Shown here: positions 43,901 through 54,989 of the stretch, piece after piece
Layout of the letters: each line of letters begins with the position of its first letter
Numbering within the stretch: the first letter of the stretch is position 1
Origin: Dermacentor variabilis
Lineage: Eukaryota > Arthropoda > Arachnida > Ixodida > Ixodidae
Length of the DNA stretch: 64,000 nt
Direction of reading: 5' to 3'
Assembly: GCF_050947875.1 (NCBI RefSeq)
Contig: NC_134569.1
Span: 38,853,277 to 38,917,276, forward strand
Program-made: the position numbers and the translations under genes
The notes under the pieces: generated by a model
What the model saw: only the letters and a program-made list of their open reading frames with translations
Told to the model about the DNA's origin: nothing
The model's database searches: none

Positions 43901-46068
43901 CACTATTCATGTCGCTTAAGTTTTCTCATTGCAATGGTATCACCTGAATGACATGTCTGGTATCATATGCGCAAGTCATGTTCAGGTGTTGAAGTCTCAC
44001 AGGGACAACAGGAAATTCACCAAATGTTTGGTCAGCCTATTCTGGTTATAATGCAATGAAGGATAGCCACGTGGTGTCTGCCACTGCAATTGGCATTGAC
44101 CATGAGAATATCTCACCATCTTTGTTTGTTAAGCACCTTCTTGGTGAGTCATGCACAAAAGGTTTTCATGTAGTTTGATGGCTGTAGTGTGATGATAAAA
44201 GGACGAAACACATAAGATGCCTTGTGTTGTCATCCTGCACTACAAGCATAAAAAAACCATGTACTATCAACACATCCAAATTTCCACTATTCTATTATGG
44301 AGTGCTAGCAACTACCGCTGTACTATGTTTTCTCAGTGCCACCTACAGTGGAATTCTCCAGATACCTACACATAATTGTAATTTTGTTGCAGATAATCTA
44401 CTTTTTTATGTTGCCTTGCCTGATTCATTCATCATACTCATCTTGCACAATGTCTGCCATTGTGCTATAATCGTCATCAGCTAACTTACGTTTACTGCAA
44501 TATGGCGGTCTCTCTTGGCAATGTCCAGCCTGCGATGTATTTTATTGTTTGTGTTCGCTACTGCTATTTGCTGCTTTAATTAATTTTTCTACAATCACTA
44601 CTCTAGGAGGCCTCGATTCAGTCTTTGGCTATGGGACCTCCTTCTGTACACACAAATTTTGTCATTCATTTAATGCCTAAATAAAATCACTTCCATCTAC
44701 TGACTTCCGACTGTCGCCCTGCATCAGCCAAACCTATCCTGTGCCTGCAAATATCCTGATCTCATCGCTTTGTCTAATGCTCTGCCACCCTAGAGCGTAT
44801 TTATGATCACATAACATCCATTCTGTTGCTCCCAGATAGACCTTTGGTTATCGTTCGTCTGGGTAACTTGGCCACCTGTTCCATAGGCTCATTCGATACT
44901 ACAAGCCTGTGCCAATGCATGCTCAATTGATAGCAATAACAATGAATGACACAAAGGTAACTAAAATCTGTGTGTAAGAGGTGGTGCAGTAAAGAAGCAT
45001 TTTTTCTGAATGTCTGCTTCCAGATGCCAAATAGGTGAATATTTTAATACAGCAGACCACGAGCAGACGAGTTCATATGTAAATTACATGTTGCACAGAC
45101 ATAACAATGATGTCTCTGGTGTGAAGGACTCTTGAATGCTTGGCTGATGGTACACATCTTTGCAGTGCAAAGTGATGTCTGAGGTGTGAAGGACTCTTGA
45201 ATGCTTGGCTGATGGTATACATTTTTGCAGTACAAGGCATACATGGCTTGGTGACTGCATCAACTGATATCCGTAATGGTGGCTTACTTTTTGTATCATA
45301 TTTCAGTGTCTTTGGTTTCCGTGCATAATATCCTCGGACGTTCAGTATGTAGTGAGTACAGAATGTAGGCACCATGTACTGAGGCATACTTAACCCTTTC
45401 ACTACCACTGATGAGTGTATAGTATGTCATAGGAATTTCTGCTAACATAGCTGATGATGAGTATAGTCGTTATGGAGGCATCTTTCACGAAATCTCTGGG
45501 AAACTTGGTACACATTTATAAATTCCTACATTATGGAAATGGTTACACTATGCTCTTTAACAGTGATTTTATTGCGAACGAGGTTCCTGTATGAGAGACA
45601 AAACTTCCGTAAAGCTGCAGTTTTTGACCAGTGTTTCTTTTTGCATCCTTCTGCAACATGCCTCTTCGTGGCCAAACTTTTTCCTTGAAACATAGAATTT
45701 CAAGCTATCTCCTGTTCTTGTGCAGGGATGCCTGGAGCCGCACAAGCAATAAGTTTTGGCTGCTGGCCATTGTGGCCGCGCTCATACGCGATCTGCTCGA
45801 GCTGTACCAGATACTGCCCATGCTCTTGGCTTTACCATCCAAGGGCAACACCCTGAGGAGCTCGCTTCGCATTCTGTGGGCCTCGGCGAGCTTCCACAAG
45901 GCACTTCTGCTTGACCTGGTCAAGAATTTTGCTGACCTGTGGATACCTTACACGGCGCTGGGCCATGCCAGACTTGAACCGGGGACAGTTGGGCTGCTGG
46001 GTGTTATCTCCAGTGCAGCTGCTATTTTACCCATGCTGGATTCAACATTTTCACTCATCCCAGCGTGA
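31884..46068 (+). CDS. PEX11: peroxisomal membrane protein PEX11 (four coding exons)
   Basis: Coding exons are 31884-31969, 32059-32174, 35958-36129 and 45726-46068 (717 nt, 238 aa). All introns are GT-AG: donors GTAAGG, GTGAGT and GTAAGC; acceptors after ccag, tcag and gcag. The N-terminus, with FNAQTTGRDKFFRLLQYSSR, matches the start of animal PEX11 (FxxQTxGRDrlfR-xQY). Then come the SSGRRLLRLGRFVDALH region (amphipathic, membrane-bending in the family), RLSLTMARIGNAFYILTDNLVWL, and a C-terminal half with RDLLELYQI and a hydrophobic end (GLLGVISSAAAILPML). Animal PEX11 proteins are of about this size. PEX11 sits in the peroxisome membrane and drives elongation and fission. The long third intron (9.6 kb) is full of repeats. 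The alpha, beta or gamma type is not resolved. Confidence 0.93.
32059..32174 (+). CDS. PEX11: PEX11 coding exon 2
   Basis: 116 nt after acceptor AG at 32057-32058. It encodes LLQYSSRFLWYWLQKTSNRR and on to TFSSGRR. Donor GTGAGT at 32175. Confidence 0.9.
33816..34770. mobile_element. MITE-like element with 28-bp terminal inverted repeats
   Basis: The ends ACTATAGTCGGGTACAACTT (33816 onward) and the same on the minus strand (ending 34770) match over about 28 bp, including a TTAGAAAAA tail. The start next to TA fits Tc1/mariner-type TA targeting. The 955-bp body has no transposase frame. From memory this terminus is frequent in tick DNA. Confidence 0.75.
35130..35575. repeat. degenerate minisatellite
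   Basis: Interleaved units of two types: cgaacccacgacctttggtg-like sequences (near 35150, 35304, 35360, 35455 and 35545) and gttaattaag-like sequences in many variants. Period and unit order vary, which is typical of an old, shuffled minisatellite. Confidence 0.65.
35958..36129 (+). CDS. PEX11: PEX11 coding exon 3
   Basis: 172 nt after ctttcag. It encodes LRLGRFVDALHGATRTINLP through HQVGLLTLH. Donor GTAAGC at 36130. Confidence 0.92.
36581..37084. mobile_element. MITE with GGGACACTAAA ends
   Basis: GGGACACTAAA at 36581-36591 and its reverse complement at 37074-37084 bound a 504-bp non-coding body with gtgacgtca near 36748 and ggtgtcaccacc near 36950. The same terminus recurs alone at about 47578, and a body fragment lies near 1255-1315. 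Confidence 0.7.
42418..42591 (+). mobile_element. hairpin element, locus D (old copy)
   Basis: Motif GGGCTTGTTGGT (42444-42455) with a leader of about 15 nt. AGTGCA (42474-42479), a T-poor 44-nt tract with three T (42480-42523), then GGCGCT (42524-42529). The second arm (42530-42580) is an imperfect reverse complement of the first, ending at ctatag. The possible target duplication cgtagacttcca/cgtagtcacctg (near 42417 and 42580) is weak, so this copy is probably old. Confidence 0.55.
44607..44690 (+). mobile_element. LINE 3' UTR tail
   Basis: The segment ggcctcgattcagtctttgg, followed by ctatgggacctccttctgta and an aataaaat end (44680), looks like the 3' UTR of a CR1/R1-like tick LINE. Assignment is by memory of the 3' end sequence; no coding part is visible upstream. 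Confidence 0.4.
45109..45238. repeat. 65-bp tandem duplication
   Basis: Two units (45109-45173 and 45174-45238) share gtgtgaaggactcttgaatg and a cttggctgatggta block with few differences. It lies 0.5 kb upstream of PEX11 exon 4. Confidence 0.75.
45726..46068 (+). CDS. PEX11: PEX11 coding exon 4 (terminal)
   Basis: 343 nt after ttgtgcag. It begins DAWSRTSNKFWLLAIVAALI and ends in a hydrophobic segment and TFSLIPA, stop TGA at 46066-46068. Confidence 0.93.
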
Positions 46069-46344
46069 AGTGTGCATGTGGTGACATGTATTTGCTCCTG
46101 CAGATGAAAGCAAATAGTGGTTGCAGTTTGCCGAGTGGAACATTTTCTGAAAATGTCGAACTTTGGGACGTAACTCGCTGTCACAAATTGCAATTTTGTG
46201 AATGCGAAACGGCAACTCCTCCTTTGTGGCATTGTCTTCAGAAAGTGGGAACCGTGTAAAAATAGTAGGTTCACCTGCTTTCCTTAAGGTACACAATCAA
46301 TAATGTTACATTTTAGCTTTGCTCATTCATTAGCACTCAGATGG

Positions 46345-46350
46345 AATAAA
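46345..46350 (+). terminator. PEX11: candidate PEX11 poly(A) signal
   Basis: AATAAA 277 nt after the stop codon, the first clear signal downstream. Confidence 0.5.
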
Positions 46351-46359
46351 ATCGCAAGT

Positions 46360-49300
46360 GTTAAGCTATAGAAATCGTATGTTTGCTAGCATTATCAATG
46401 AAGATTCCTTCTCTTGCTTGTGTTGCTAGCTAGCCACAAGGACACATTTTGTTTGAATTTTTATCCAGACCACACTGTGATTGAAAAATTTATTTTGAAC
46501 ATTTGAAATATCTGCATCGAGCACAGGTATGTGCTTTTCGCATACATATTCAAAAGTCGCAAAAGCAAAATACTTTTGCTACGTTCTAGAAACACAATTT
46601 TTTGTATTTTTGAAATTACAACGTATTTGTAGTCTCATCTTTGTATGATATTTGTTCCTCTGCCTTACCATCCAAAATAGGTCTTTAGCATAAAATGCTT
46701 TCATGCTATAGTAGACAGGGCATGAAATATAACTATGGTACACACAACAGACATAGGGACAGGAACAGCCTATTGTAATTGTACTTGTATTGCATGCTCG
46801 ATCTTCTATTGCATCAAAGCACCAACTTTGTCTACATGTTTGTTACGAAATACATTTTTTCTGAAGTGTAATTTAACCCTTTGAGTTCCATGTCTCAGTG
46901 AGTACTTACACACACACACACACACACCAAATAATGCCTGTACATGCCAAGCATTTGTAGTATATGCCATTCCATTTTGTACTCCTTCCTCATAGTATTT
47001 GGGCCACAGCCAGTGTTTGCTAGGAAAGCATGATAAACAAAAACACAGCACATAAAGACACTGGATGCATTGAGTTATCTGTGCAGCAGCTTGCTATCCA
47101 TTGAGCAAATAAGTAGTATCATGCCCTGCACACGAAACAGTTTCCATGCGCCTAGTTGCGGAAACGTAAAAAAGTTTTATGTGCAACTTCCATCACCCAT
47201 AGGTTCAAGGAAATTCTCAGATTCTGTAGATTTTCCGTCCACAATTTACTTTCATTAGTTTAGTACAGATTAATTATCTTCAATGAATGTGATCTCATTC
47301 TAGAGCCATTTGTATGGAGTAAAAGGCTTAAATGTGCCAAACATAGGATAATTAAACTATAGGGTCAGCAGGATAATTTGAACTAGTTGGCAGTTAGTAG
47401 ATTATGGATTCTAGCTCTCATACTAAACTCTGACAGCGTTGTTCTCTCTTTAAACGTTGGGACTGTGTGCTGCCTTTGCTGCAAGGCCTGCCACCTGCAG
47501 TATGCATGGAGAAGTAATAAGAAAATGGTGACTTCAGTATAAAGGAACTTGGGAATACAGTATGGAGGCAGTCAAGGGGACACTAAATAAGTTTAGATAG
47601 ACACATAGACATCGCTGAAACTCTGCTGTGCACCAACAGACATGTAGGTTTGCGATTAGGATTCGTTTGCAAGTAATAGCCTGGGTAGAGAAATGAAGCA
47701 ACAGCAGAAATTAGAATGGTGGAACAGTTGAAATTCGAGTACAAGTAAAATTCTAACCATGTTTTACAGTGTTTATTGATGTGTCAGTGACGTCTGGTAC
47801 ATTGCCCATTACTGAGCATGAGTATTACTGAGCACTATTGCAAAGTATTTCAAGCAAATAAATGCTTATTTTGCTTTAATTTCACGCCCATCTTTTGATA
47901 TTAATGTTGGTTAACTCTATGCAATCTGTGAAAGCATACAAAAACTTGAACACTTTTCAGTCCTTGGGCTAATGAAATGTTTTCCTATTTTCAGTACAAT
48001 TGCAAGCTGTAGAAACTGCTCTGACTTAGTGAAGGATGTGTTTAGTACTAGGGTAAAAGTGTGGGGGGGGGGGGCTTGCTTAAGTATATTGGTCAAGGCT
48101 TACAATTTTAATACAGAATTTGTTATTGCAGGTACTTAATTGACCATAATTCTATTACGGGAATGCAATGCATCTTTGATATACACAAATTTTTGTGACA
48201 ATGAATTTGGCTGTGCCATTATGAAAATAATAAAAATTGTGGGTTGTTTGTAAGTGACAAACTAAGAATACACCTTGGAACATATAGACATGATTGCTTC
48301 TGTAACAGCTATGGCAGCAAGTGTTGCATTGGAGTATTAGTTTTCTGATTTCTGAACCAATTGTGGGCTGAACCAAATGACCTTTGATCCGTTGCGTGCC
48401 CAGTAGTTGGCATTTTCTAGAAGCAAAGTTGTAATTTGCCTGTTACTGCTAGACGTGCTGAGACCAAGGAATGGTCACTTAAGGAAAACATTATCAAAAG
48501 ATGGCATTTTCAACAAATAGCTGTTAACGATTCATTACATGGCTTCCAGGTTTACTATGTGTATGTGCATAACCAATATTGCCAAATGAAAGCTGTTCAG
48601 CGTTGGCCTGGTACTTTCACTGCCTGTTGGAAAGCATAACGTGGAAAGATTAATATAGCTGCATGCTACCTATGAGATATTCTGCCTTTGTGTTGCACTT
48701 CAAGGTCCTTACAAGTATTGAAAAAAAATGTTTAACCATGTGTACAAGAAGGCATGGCAGCAATAATGTTACATTATAGCATGCTGTAGTACTGCACCTT
48801 CAGCTTTCCACACAATTGTGCAGAACTGGACAGGTTTTGCACGAAATTGCACAGGAATGAAGTGTAAAACAACTACTCACTGAGTTAGACTCTGGAAGTA
48901 CTAAAATGTGCACAAATTGTGTTTATTAGAAGTTTACTTCATCCAAAACACCGAGTGACACACTCATGCAAATTTTTCTATGTGCATGAAAAGACATTGC
49001 TGGCAGTATACTCTCCTGACTTTTTGGCATTGGGACACATGCTGGTGACGTATTGGTTGCATGGCCCAGTGAGCCAATCATTATGCAGCTTGAAGTTTTC
49101 TGTTGCTTGACAGTTGCAATAGCTACACTTGAGAGCTGCATGGGATGCAGCAAAACTTCATTTGAATGGAATTCGAGGGGCCTCAAGAAACCATCAAACT
49201 TGTGTGAAACCTTGCCATCAAAATATTATAACTAGAGAGCTTTAGCTGACTGTTTAAGGCCTGCTCCACTTTCGTAACAGCCTACACACAGCCGCTTGGT

Positions 49301-49816
49301 GGGAACGCTAGTGTGCTTGCTTGCAACACACGTGCACAGCAGCAGAACACAGAGTGCTGTCTTCACTCTGCTACAGAGTCACTTCAGTCGAGCACAAGGG
49401 TGCGTCCACATAGGCTTCTTTTCGGTTTTGCACCCAAGCAGGCTGCACATAGATGGTGCTTCGGGCAGACGCATTATAAAAAGTGCTGTCCCCTGCACTG
49501 CCTCAGCAATTCACATCTGAGCGGAGGGGGGCGTAAGCGACACTTAGCTAAAATTGTCTACTGTGAAGTGACCTGAATAAGTGTGTCCTCTTGACGTGTT
49601 CAATTGAATGGTGCTTCACTTGACTTGCCTTTTGGTACGAGCCTTTTCCAGATTCAACAATATGGAAAATGGACCAACTGAAATGGGAGTTGTTATAATA
49701 CTAAACTGCTCACAAATTTTTTTCATTGTTCAGCATGAGTACCCTAGTTACCTCCTTGTTATCGGTGACGAAATGCACAAGGTCTAGTGTTTAATGCCCA
49801 AGATGAAACAGGCTTA
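46360..49816. other. intergenic, no recognised gene
   Basis: Short microsatellites (CA repeat near 46910, a G13 run at 48062-48074) and one isolated MITE terminus (gggacactaaa at about 47578) are visible. No coding region is supported. Confidence 0.45.
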
Positions 49817-49824
49817 GCAGTAGG

Positions 49825-51728
49825 CAGACTTGTACGTAACCAATTGCATGTAATTAATTACTTGTAATCAATTACGTTTTTTTGGCAATTTTGTACTTTG
49901 GTTTACTTTGTTTACTCAGCAATGCTCCCTGTAATTCACTTACTTTTTCAGTGACTGTTTACATGTAACCAGTTAAATTTTTGATGAAACAAGCTCTGAC
50001 AGGCAGCACAGCTTTGAGTACTTAAATTTGGTGAGAGCTAGAGCCCATGGGGATTAAAACATACATTAGTTAATCCCAGAATCGGCGTTCACAATCACGG
50101 TCCTTGATCACGTGAACATGGCAAGCTTGCAGATTTGCATACTTTTAGAAGCTCGACCTCTGAGCTTTTCCTATATAATAAATTTCTCACCCCTTCTCCT
50201 AGAAGTACTTGTAGGCGACCTTCATAGGTGGTAAGAGCTGTTTCTGAACAATTCTTTGCTTAGTGCAGTCTATGACTTCTTTGATATAGACAGAAGTTTT
50301 TGGCAGTAAACTCTTATGTCTCATCTGTTTTATATTACGTGACTCATTTGCACCTGATTTTGTTATTGTAACACACAAACAGTATTTCTAGGGCTGAATA
50401 ATATGCAGCAATATATTAAATTACACTACAGAATGGGACTCTTTTTCAACGAATGAGAACGTTGGCTGGCATCTGTTACAAATCATTGTTTAACGGAGCC
50501 CTAAACTACTTTTTATCGAAGTGGAGACAGGCATTTGAAGTGAAAATAGGCTATTTCAAAAATACCTTGCTGCAAAAAGTACTTAGACGTGTTCAGCAGA
50601 AGTGGAATTATTGGCAATCCAACACTGCCTCTACTGTGCTCCCGTTCCTTTTTCAGTGCCTTGCACTGGGAAGGCTACGGCGCAGTGGGGCGTGCCCACA
50701 ACGCTTCACCTTCTAAATGTCACCGTGGCACACAGTTCAAATTTAATTTTGCATGTTAATGTAGACACCACGACTTCCGCCTTTGGTGCCTATGACGCAC
50801 TAAACATAAACCAAACGCAGCTGTCCTCGGCAAGCCACAGCGTGCTTAGCCAGTGGACTCGGAACGGGACCCTGCGACAGCAGCGGTATCTATACCATGT
50901 AGCCGACTGCAACTTGTCAGCTATCAGCCAACAGCAGCCATCTAAGGGAATGACGAAATAGTGCGTCCAATGACGAAATAATGCGTCTAGAAGAGAGTGA
51001 GGACAAGGCCTTCTGTTGAAAAGAGAGTGTTTGAGAGAAAGGTGACTTCACAATTCGCTTACGAGCTATGACAGCAAAACTTGGCTGAGATGTTTGTAGC
51101 GGCGTATGCTACCCGCAGACTATGTTATTTCACCAAGCCCAAGGGGATGTTCAGGGCCCCTTTAGGTATAAATGGCTAACAAGTGAGGGGCGCCAAGAGA
51201 AGGTCCACCAGATGTTAGCCGACAAATTGCAGTGACTCGAGAGCTATGGCAATTTCGGATGTTGATGCCAAGGGATCACCTAATATTTTTCAATTTTTCA
51301 CTGGCCTAGTAGTGAACCCCTTCCCCTAGAGCCGGTAACAATGGAGCACTCGACTTCATGGAGAACCTAGACTCGAGCACCATGGCATTGAGTAACCACA
51401 ATCGTTTGAGAAGGGTGTTTATACATTGCTACACAGCCCCTCTCTCCAGTGCACATAATGAGCGAGCTTTCAGTGTCGCTGCACATGCGTTCATAAGAAG
51501 AGGGGGGCTGTGGAGGACGCATTGAAAGAGCCAGGCCAGCTCATCATATTTAATGTATTTGTGCAATGTTAATAAGTGTAGGGAGGAATGTAGCACTAAA
51601 ATAATGATTACTTTTTAATAATTGCTTCAATTACTTTTGTGGAGCAGTAATTAGTAATTGCAATCAGTTACATCTTTGAAAGAAGTAATTGTATTGGTTA
51701 CTTTTTTGCTGTAATGTGTACAAGTCTG
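49825..51728 (+). mobile_element. hAT transposon remnant with CAGACTTGTAC ends
   Basis: The left end CAGACTTGTACGTAACCAAT (49825) and the right end, reverse complement CAGACTTGTAC, finishing at 51728, are inverted. The flanking 8-mers are gcagtagg (49817-49824) and gtggtagg (51729-51736), matching at 6 of 8 bases, the expected hAT duplication length. Inside, at about 51445-51510, the plus strand encodes APLSSAHNERAFSVAAHAFI, a degraded form of the hAT C-terminal dimerisation block. Most of the transposase is gone, and another repeat (50495-51160) sits inside. Confidence 0.7.
50495..51160. mobile_element. MITE-like repeat nested in the hAT remnant
   Basis: The ends ggagccctaaac (50495) and, inverted, ggggccctgaac (to 51160) match at 10 of 12 bases. 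The 666-bp GC-richer body contains a segment (gacgcactaaacataaacca, about 50790) that I recall as repetitive in ticks. No transposase is seen. The frames at 50453-50961 are not supported as genes. Confidence 0.5.
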
Positions 51729-51841
51729 GTGGTAGGACAGCACAATGCGTTGGCGGGCTAGTTGGTGCGAATCCGCCTTGTCCTGTCGTCTTTCTTGTGT
51801 CTGTCTTTTTGCGCTAAACAAGGTATTCTGGTGGTAGGACA
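51725..51841 (+). mobile_element. hairpin-family element, locus E (single arm) at the hAT end
   Basis: Exact 15-bp target duplication TCTGGTGGTAGGACA (51725-51739 and 51827-51841). Leader 51740-51754 (15 nt), motif GGGCTAGTTGGT (51755-51766), then gcgaatccgcc. The rest is a single T-rich arm ending in tgcgct (51810-51815). Read on the minus strand it is AGCGCA followed by a 35-nt tract with no T. The left arm is absent. The left target copy overlaps the last 4 bp of the hAT terminal repeat and the hAT's own duplication. Confidence 0.8.
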
Positions 51842-53242
51842 TTGTACCAGTGTTGGGAGTGCAGGACATTTTTTATGCCTGGCACTGAAACCACTTGTGA
51901 TTATGGCCATTTTATTGCAGTGGAAATTAGCAATAACTGTGTGCTCATTCTGTTTTGTTTGGATGGCATCTTACATTATTTAAACCCCACAATCCTGATG
52001 TGTGCTTTCAGACCCCAAATTTGCCAAGTTGCCAGCTCAAGTGAAAACGATCAACAAAATTACCTCAAGATTGCGCATATTTCTTCACGCTTGTAACTAC
52101 CGGTGTTCAAACTGTTGCAATAAAGTGTTGCAAGTGTTTTAAGGATAAAAAATAAGATGTGTCAACACTTAACAAGACGTCATTATGCCTTACACGGATG
52201 ACTGACTTCTTAGATTGGTGACATTATTACAGTGGGTCATAGCTATAATCATGTGCCGTTTTCTTTTGGCAGTAGAAATCGCATTCGGTCTCTCATTTGT
52301 GCTAGTACATAGATGTTGAAAAGGTAGAATACTTCACATATTGGCTGTTTCAGTGACCACATTAAATATTCTACAGAGGAGATAAGAGGGTTATTTCTTT
52401 AGCAACACATTATATATGCCAGTAGACATTAGGACGTGTATACTAATTACTGGTCAATATCTTTATCTTCTAAAGTACCTCTCAATTTCTTTTTAATTAT
52501 TTACTTGTGGCCAAGTGTTGCAATTTCAAGGTGTGCCAAATTGTGTCAAAGTGCTTTGGTATTACACTAATTTTTTTCCCAGAAGGGCACTCTTAAAGCA
52601 GAGGGTTGTAAAGACTATGGGAAACCCTTGTATTTCAGTGCAAATGGGTCCTGAAGTTTTGAGGACATAATGAACTTTCATTAAATGAATATCTCATTTG
52701 TAGCCATAATTCGATTTCCACTGTCTGCTAGCATTCATAGCAAGTTGCTGAAAAAAATAACCTGTCTCTTGTGCATCATTTCTGTGAATTACTGAAGTTT
52801 GTGCTGATAGTGGACTTGCTTTATGAATGTAAAGGAATTATTTTTTGCATACTTTGCAAAGTGCTAGGTAGGTGACATGCATTGCTTGTCATGTTAGCAT
52901 GTCATTCACTTTTTCTTCCCCTTCCCCCTGCTACCCTTTCAAGTGATGGTAACTCTGGACAAAATAGCCTCCTAGGACCTTAAGAAAAATATTAAGAAAA
53001 AGCATCACAGATCAGTTCATGCTGCAAGTTCATCAACTGTTTGTACTTGACCATATTATTGCCTAAATTTAATTTGCATCACAAATAATTATTACTGCAT
53101 GTGCATGACTTGATTTCTTCACATTACTATTATCATGCATGCACGCACCACAACATGATGACTTCTTTTTGATAGCACTGGGCTTACCCAGTGCCTTGCA
53201 TTCTATGAGGCCCACAGCTTCACAGCTCACAACGAACTTCCA
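51842..53242. other. intergenic, no recognised gene
   Basis: A/T-rich. Nothing beyond short chance frames is seen. Confidence 0.4.
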
Positions 53243-53432
53243 CTCCCTTTTGAGCGGAAATGGCTCAAAATAACAGTATGTGAGAAGATGGCACAACAGT
53301 GCTGTCTTCAAGATGCAAGATGCAAAAGGACAGCACTGTTGTCTGCCCTTTTCTCGCCCGTTATTTTGCACTGTTTCTGCTCAAGTCGTGAACTAACCTG
53401 CCCAAGTATGTACGCTGCTATGCTCCCTTTTG
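53243..53432 (-). mobile_element. hairpin element, locus I
   Basis: Exact 10-bp target duplication CTCCCTTTTG (53243-53252 and 53423-53432). Minus orientation: leader 53422-53404 (19 nt), motif variant GGGCAGGTTAGTT (53403-53391), then arm 53385-53329, a loop of about 23 nt, and arm 53305-53253. The first arm holds AGTGCA, a tract of about 29 nt with one T, and AGTGCT. The arms agree along almost their whole length with scattered substitutions. Confidence 0.75.
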
Positions 53433-54900
53433 TTGCATATGTCTTCCTTTATTGCCCGCTAATCTCCTTGCTCACTCTTTGATTACATCAAAGACCATGG
53501 AATGGTTGCCCACAATGCTCTGAGGCACTTGCAATGCCCTCGCTTCCCGTTTCTCCTTCTATCACGACTATTTTGCTGTGATCAGTCGATTGGACATGCA
53601 GGCAATTAGTCAATTTCCGTCTGCTGTGTTAAAATCCGATTATGTACATCAGACTTGTATGCCATAAGAGTTAAAAATTATATTAGTCCATGAAATGTGT
53701 GTGAAGTTGTGCAAAGCTAGAACAAAAGGCGCTGCTTTTACATGTGTTGAAAGCTTCTGGAGCTTTTCGTCCACAGAATTTAGGATTTCATGCAGACAGG
53801 GATACTATTTGCTTCAAGCATAGTACAAGTGGCATAGAGCATGCTGTGGTGAATTCGATGTGCTTTAAATGTGTGCGTAATACAAATTATGAGTAGTGAA
53901 GTTTGTTGAAATGTGGTCAGTAGCATGCATGGCACAGGAGATTGATCTTCAGCCATCTCTCATTATATACTGTGCAGCATGCAGCTGCTGCATTCTCTTT
54001 TTAATCTGGAACATAATTTTATCCCCAAACCAGTTTTAAGATTTCTTTCACCATAACTTTTCCTTAGTTAACATAGTATTTTGCTTGACCCTTCGCATAC
54101 TATCTGAGAAAGGAAACGGGAAGTGAGAATGATGTTGGTGTTTTTGTTAACATGCAAGCTCGTACTGCAACAATGTTACATGTCTTTAATGTAGAAAGTA
54201 TTTGGATAACAATGCAAATTTAACATCACCACTACAAGGGTGGCATGACTTAGTACAGCGGAACAGTAATGCAGAAGCTGGGCTGGCTTGGGATCTGCTG
54301 TTGCAGCAATTTCATGTTGCTTCTTTGTTCCTAATACATAAAGATTACTAGATATACTGATAGTTACATGCATAGTTTGGGAAGCCCCGTAGGAACATGT
54401 GGTAAATTAAATAAATTGATAAGTTTTTGTAGGTTCCCTGCTTCTAACAACACCTTGTGCACGTGTGTGTGTGTGTAATATTAGTATGTTACAAATATGA
54501 TCGTAATATTAGGTATGAAGCTACACGCGGCTAAGGAAAGTCTGGTCGCGGGTTCGATTCTCAGCAGAAAAAACTAAATTCCAACGTTGGAGTAATAAAT
54601 GAACGATCGTGTGCGGAGCTGCGCACTAGCGCAACCACTGCGGTAGTCAAATGCAGCAGCTTTGCGACTAAAATTAACAAATTAATCAACGCTTGACATT
54701 ACTGATTATTAACGTAGTTTACAAGAATTTTCTTATCTTTAAACGTTTTACATAAGTGCCTACGCTTCTTGTTTAGACTGCCTTAAGAAAACAGCAAAGA
54801 AAAGAAGACTCGTAAAATTAGCAGTCGCAATAGAGGTCGAGATCGCCGGTGCTACGAGACGGGCAATTAGCCGTGTAACATTAAAGTGCTCGATTAATAC
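53433..54900. other. intergenic, no recognised gene
   Basis: A GT microsatellite lies near 54465. A tRNA-like B box, GGTTCGATTCT (54550-54560), without a convincing A box, may be a SINE scrap. Confidence 0.35.
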
Positions 54901-54989
54901 TAGTTTAATGATCCGCACAATGTGTTCCAACAGACCACTAACGAGGAAAATAAATTCACGAGAACCACTGCGGTGCAGTGCTCAGCAGC

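Larger units (their letters stand above)
36130..45725 (+). other. PEX11 intron 3
   Basis: 9.6 kb. It contains a 504-bp MITE (36581-37084), hairpin element D (42.4 kb), a LINE 3' tail (44607-44690) and a 65-bp tandem duplication (45109-45238). Open frames at 38.0, 39.4, 42.6 and 43.2 kb have no recognisable domain. Positions 38880-40250 are GC-richer and look like further repeat DNA that I cannot name. Confidence 0.6.

Noticed and set aside
47381..47400. gaactagttggcag resembling the family motif
   Set aside because: No leader boundary, cores or hairpin follow it.
53243..53432. Simple palindrome by chance or assembly fold-back
   Set aside because: Exact 10-bp direct duplication, 19-nt leader and motif variant match the other loci, so it was kept as an insertion.
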